A program made the translations under genes and the position numbers. A stretch of DNA of 8,175 nucleotides, from positions 1 to 8,175 of the forward strand of contig CAVFRF010000082.1 in assembly GCA_963624975.1 (NCBI GenBank), read 5' to 3'. The stretch comes from CAVLCC01 sp963624975 (GTDB lineage Bacteria; Actinomycetota; Coriobacteriia; Coriobacteriales; CADBOM01). The notes under the pieces are model-generated. The model saw only the letters and a program-made list of their open reading frames with translations, was not told the origin of the DNA and did not search any database. Position 1 is the stretch's first letter; every line of letters starts with the position of its first letter. Below are positions 5,754-8,175 of the stretch, one piece after another.

Positions 5754-6986
5754 ATGGGCGTGAACGCGAGGCATGTGGCGTACAGGGCGTATCAGAGCGG
5801 CGTGGGGCTGGCGATGCGGGCGGTCGAGCCCGACCAGGAGATGATATTCGGCCCGGGCACGCTGCTCGAGATTCCGGGCAGGCTGCTGGAAGAAAACGTG
5901 GAGCGCGTGCTGGTGGCCACCACCACGGGCACGATGCGCAGGGGCACGCTGGACGAGCTGCTGGACAAGCTCGACGAAGCGGGGATCGTGCCCACCGTGT
6001 TCTGCGACGTGATGCCCGACCCCACCGACGAGTGCGCCGCCAAGCTTGCGGCGATGTACCGCAACTTCGGCTGCCAGGCCATGGTGGCCGTGGGCGGAGG
6101 CTCGGTGATGGACTGCGCCAAGGCTGCGGCGGTGCTGGTGGAGAAGCCCGGCAGCTCCATCTCGCAGTTTGCGGGGATGCTGAAGGTCCGCTGCCGCATC
6201 CCGCACATCTTCGCGGTGCCCACCACGGCAGGCACCGGCTCGGAGTACACGCCCTGCGCCGTGATCACCGACACCAGCGTGGTGCCCCACGCCAAGATCA
6301 CGATCGACGACTACTGCCTGGTGCCGCGGCTGGCGGTGCTCGACCCCCAGCTCACGCTGTCGCTTCCGCCGAGGACGACCGCGCAATCGGGCATGGACGC
6401 GCTCTGCCATGCGGTGGAGGCGTTCATCAACCTCAAGCCCTCGCGGCTGGTGGCGCATCATGCGGTGGCCGCCGTGAGGATGATCTACGCCAACCTGCCG
6501 CTGGCATATCTCGATGGCAACGACATCGAGGCGCGCGGGCAGATGCTGCTGGCTTCCTACAGCGCCGGCATCGCATTCGGCAACAACATGGTGGGGTACG
6601 TGCACGCCATCGCCCACGGCATCGGCGCGCTGTACGGCGTGCCGCATGGCGAGGCCGTGGCGATCGTGCTGCCCTACGTGCTGGAGCAGTACGGGGAGAG
6701 CGCAAAGAAGGCGCTGGCCGAGCTGGCGCGTGCGCTGGGGCTGGATCGCGAGCTGGACGCTGAAGAGAAGGATGACGATGCGGAGCTTGCCCGCAGGTTG
6801 ATCCAGAGCATCCGCGACCTCGAGGCGATGCTGGGGATCCCCACCTGCGTGGAAGGGCTGTGCCGCGAAGACTTCGACACGATCGTCGACCGGGCGATCA
6901 ATGAGGCCAACCCCAACTACCCGGTGCCCCAGATCTGGGACCGCGACGAGTTCGAGCAGGTGCTCACGAGGCTGCTGCCGCTGTAG
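5754..6986 (+). CDS. iron-containing (group III) alcohol dehydrogenase
   Basis: Encodes 410 residues of the Fe-ADH family, NAD(P)-dependent oxidoreductases that interconvert alcohols and aldehydes in the cytoplasm. The nucleotide-binding GGGSVMDCAKA lies at 114-124 and PTTAGTGSEYTPCAVITD at 156-173. The metal ligands are all present: D215 and H219 in GMDALCHAVEAF, H284 in GYVHAIAHGIG, and H298 in PHGEAVA. The usual Asn after PHG is replaced in the segment PHGEAVAIVLP. The N-terminal part (AYRAYQSGVGLAM, then EMIFGPGTLLEIPG) is as in clostridial and coriobacterial butanol/1,3-propanediol-type members. AGGAG at 5742-5746 lies 7 nt before the ATG, supporting this start. It is downstream of the glycosyltransferase with no obvious functional link. 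A role as a fermentative aldehyde reductase is plausible, but the substrate cannot be read from sequence. Confidence 0.93.
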   Translation: MGVNARHVAYRAYQSGVGLAMRAVEPDQEMIFGPGTLLEIPGRLLEENVERVLVATTTGTMRRGTLDELLDKLDEAGIVPTVFCDVMPDPTDECAAKLAAMYRNFGCQAMVAVGGGSVMDCAKAAAVLVEKPGSSISQFAGMLKVRCRIPHIFAVPTTAGTGSEYTPCAVITDTSVVPHAKITIDDYCLVPRLAVLDPQLTLSLPPRTTAQSGMDALCHAVEAFINLKPSRLVAHHAVAAVRMIYANLPLAYLDGNDIEARGQMLLASYSAGIAFGNNMVGYVHAIAHGIGALYGVPHGEAVAIVLPYVLEQYGESAKKALAELARALGLDRELDAEEKDDDAELARRLIQSIRDLEAMLGIPTCVEGLCREDFDTIVDRAINEANPNYPVPQIWDRDEFEQVLTRLLPL

Positions 6987-7030
6987 CATGCGGCAGGGGC
7001 GCAGCCGGCTCGCGCGTGACGGTCGAGGCC

Positions 7031-7053
7031 GCAGCCGCCCCGCACGCGGCTGC
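7031..7053. terminator. hairpin between convergent genes (possible bidirectional terminator)
   Basis: GCAGCCGC (7031-7038) and GCGGCTGC (7046-7053) form a perfect 8-bp inverted repeat with a 7-nt loop in the 66-bp gap between the dehydrogenase stop and the methyltransferase stop, touching the latter. No T-run follows on either strand, so termination here would not be classical. Confidence 0.4.
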
Positions 7054-7892
7054 TACGCGCGGTCGCGCACCATCTCCCAGAAGGCCACCGCGCTCGAGGC
7101 GGCCACGTTGAGCGAGTCCACGCCGTGGGCCATGGGGATCTTTACGGTGTAGTCGCACTTCGAGATGGTGGCTGGCGCGAGGCCATCGCCCTCGGTGCCG
7201 AACACCAGCGCCAGCCGGTCGCACTTCTTGAGGCGCGGGTCCTTGATGGAGATGGAGTCGTCCACGAGCGCCATAGCTGCGGTCTCGAAACCCAGCGAAT
7301 GCAGCAGGTCCACTCCGGTTGCGGCCCAGCTGTTGGCATCGCTGCCGATGCGCGCCCACGGCACCTGGAACACCGTGCCCATCGACACGCGCAGCGCGCG
7401 CCGGTACAGCGGGTCGTAGCAGCCAGGCGTTACCAGCACGGCATCGACCCCCATGGCCGCCGCCGACCTGAACAGCGCGCCAACGTTGGTGAAGTCGCGG
7501 ATGTCTTCCAGCACGGCCACCAGCCGGGCGCACCGCACGGCCTCGGCCACGCTCAGCTCGCGCGGACGTGCGAACCTGCACAGAGCCCCGCGGTGCAGCA
7601 CGTAGCCGGTGAGCTTGGCCAGCTCGCTCTCGGGCAGCGCGTACAGCTCGAACTCCGGGTTGGCGGCCAGCATGCGCTCGGCCAGCTCGCTCACGGAGGG
7701 GAGGAACTTCTCGTCGGTGAGCATGGCCTGCGGCACCGCGCCACCGTCGAACGCGCGGCTCGCCACCTCGATGGTCTCGGCGATGAACATCCCCTTCGAC
7801 GGCTCCAGCCTGTTGCGCAGCTGCACGTCGGTGAGGCGCGCGAACGCGTCGAGCCGTGGGTCGTCGAGGCTATCGGGAACGATGTGCTGCAT
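7053..7892 (-). CDS. SpoU/TrmH-family RNA 2'-O-methyltransferase
   Basis: Encodes a 279-residue SPOUT-class enzyme that transfers a methyl group from S-adenosylmethionine to a ribose 2'-OH in rRNA or tRNA. An N-terminal substrate-binding part (about 25-110, starting RNRLEPSKGMFIAETIEV) precedes the catalytic knot. Motif 1 is DFTNVGALFRSAAAMGVD at 133-150, with N136 and the catalytic R142. Motif 2 is LVFGTEGDGLA at 229-239. Motif 3 is IPMAHGVDSLNVAASSAVAF at 252-271, forming the SAM-binding trefoil knot. The target nucleotide is not predictable. The ATG at 7892 gives the family-typical N-terminus; its ribosome site is weak (GAGAAG). The open frame back to 8147 would overlap the divergent zinc-ribbon gene and is not family-like. 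The gene converges on the dehydrogenase. Confidence 0.92.
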   Translation of the reverse strand: MQHIVPDSLDDPRLDAFARLTDVQLRNRLEPSKGMFIAETIEVASRAFDGGAVPQAMLTDEKFLPSVSELAERMLAANPEFELYALPESELAKLTGYVLHRGALCRFARPRELSVAEAVRCARLVAVLEDIRDFTNVGALFRSAAAMGVDAVLVTPGCYDPLYRRALRVSMGTVFQVPWARIGSDANSWAATGVDLLHSLGFETAAMALVDDSISIKDPRLKKCDRLALVFGTEGDGLAPATISKCDYTVKIPMAHGVDSLNVAASSAVAFWEMVRDRA

Positions 7893-7950
7893 ATCGGGAC
7901 GCTTTCTTCTCGGGCGGTCGCTTGCCAAATGCTTTAAAGGCCTGCTCCAT

Positions 7951-7956
7951 GTTATA
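7951..7956 (-). promoter_or_regulatory. -10 candidate for the RNA methyltransferase gene
   Basis: TATAAC on the minus strand lies 58 nt upstream of the start codon. The -35 is poor (TGTGGA or TTGTGG, 18-20 bp away). It faces away from the zinc-ribbon promoter in the 202-bp divergent region. Confidence 0.4.
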
Positions 7957-7962
7957 CTCACC

Positions 7963-8001
7963 TTGGCTTTGGAATCCACAATTTCTCTACAATTGGAATT
8001 G
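7963..8001 (+). promoter_or_regulatory. promoter candidate for the zinc-ribbon gene with overlapping near-palindrome
   Basis: TACAAT (7988-7993) is a good -10, with TTGGCT (7963-7968) 19 bp upstream as a possible -35. CAATTGGAATTG (7990-8001) is a near-palindrome with 5-bp arms overlapping the -10 and the start of transcription, a possible operator. ACAATT is also repeated at 7978-7983. Confidence 0.4.
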
Positions 8002-8036
8002 CGAAGAAGCGGATGCCGAGCCACATCCCAGAACCG

Positions 8037-8055
8037 GGCCGTCCGGATGGCGGCC
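8037..8055 (+). other. hairpin in the zinc-ribbon gene leader
   Basis: GGCCGTC (8037-8043) pairs with GGCGGCC (8049-8055), seven pairs including one G-U, around a 5-nt loop. It lies in the about 95-nt leader, 29 nt before the AGGAGG ribosome site. There is no T-run, so it is not an obvious attenuator. Confidence 0.35.
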
Positions 8056-8094
8056 GCTAGAATCACGGTTCGCTTACCTCGTATAGGAGGCAAC

Positions 8095-8175
8095 ATGTTC
8101 TGCAAGCAATGCGGCGCCGAGATTGCAGACGGCGCCAGTTTCTGCAATGAGTGCGGTGCTCCGCAGGCGGCTCCG
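8095..8175 (+). CDS. zinc-ribbon domain protein, N-terminal part (partial)
   Basis: The first 27 codons of a gene cut by the window edge. The peptide opens MFCKQCGAEIADGASFCNEC followed by GAPQAAP: two CxxC knuckles (C3/C6 and C17/C20) 10 residues apart, the classic short zinc ribbon. In this fold four cysteines hold one zinc. Such N-terminal ribbons usually precede a proline/alanine-rich linker and then a membrane segment or another domain, not visible here. AGGAGG at 8085-8090 lies 4 nt before the ATG, fixing the start. The full function is unknown. Confidence 0.85.
   Translation, partial: MFCKQCGAEIADGASFCNECGAPQAAP

Noticed and set aside
5664..6989. Long open frame (441 codons) on the minus strand across the alcohol dehydrogenase
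   Set aside because: It is the antisense shadow of the dehydrogenase; its composition (Arg, His, Gln) is unlike a folded protein.
7893..8147. N-terminal extension of the RNA methyltransferase to 8147
   Set aside because: It would cover the divergent promoter region and overlap the zinc-ribbon gene, which has its own clear ribosome site; the added residues are not family-like.

Overview
The window is GC-rich, with strong G/C preference at third codon positions, and carries single genes or short units on both strands. The protein set (a short stand-alone MetF, a one-domain FMN-binding glutamate-synthase-like protein with an N-terminal cysteine cluster, an iron-type alcohol dehydrogenase, a zinc-ribbon protein) and the composition suggest a gut or rumen actinobacterium of the Coriobacteriia (Eggerthellaceae-like). 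That assignment is inference from gene style, not from a marker gene. No tRNA, rRNA, CRISPR array, insertion sequence or prophage module was seen.

Left part (1-1600, minus strand). The window opens with the first 21 codons of a doubtful leftward ORF (63 to 1). It abuts the intrinsic terminator (about 64-106) of metF, the methylenetetrahydrofolate reductase gene (130-1056). Upstream of metF is a 248-bp gap that holds a plus-strand stretch (about 1136-1276) with coding-like codon use but no complete gene. Next is a 96-residue three-helix membrane protein of PQ-loop/SemiSWEET style (1305-1595).

Centre (1596-4440, plus strand). A MarR-type regulator (1802-2374) diverges from the small membrane protein. 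The shared 206-bp control region holds a near-palindrome over a likely -10 region and TTGC repeats at about 10-bp spacing. A 398-bp non-coding stretch follows, with a good promoter (-10 at 2536-2541) and a roughly 225-nt leader that can form several strong hairpins. It leads into the highly codon-biased FMN-binding glutamate-synthase-family gene (2773-4362), which ends at a textbook terminator (4407-4440).

Right part (4441-8175). A family 2 glycosyltransferase (4541-5680) and an iron-containing alcohol dehydrogenase (5754-6986) lie in tandem, possibly co-transcribed. They converge on a SpoU/TrmH-type RNA 2'-O-methyltransferase (7053-7892, minus). A divergent promoter region then leads to the first 27 codons of a zinc-ribbon protein (8095 onward), cut by the window edge.

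The genes do not form one pathway. metF serves one-carbon/methionine metabolism, the glutamate-synthase-like enzyme probably nitrogen metabolism, and the rest are separate. No complete new defence or mobile system is visible. The most interesting items are regulatory: the structured leader of the glutamate-synthase-like gene and the MarR/PQ-loop divergent control region. The orphan coding-like fragment at 1136-1276 comes next.
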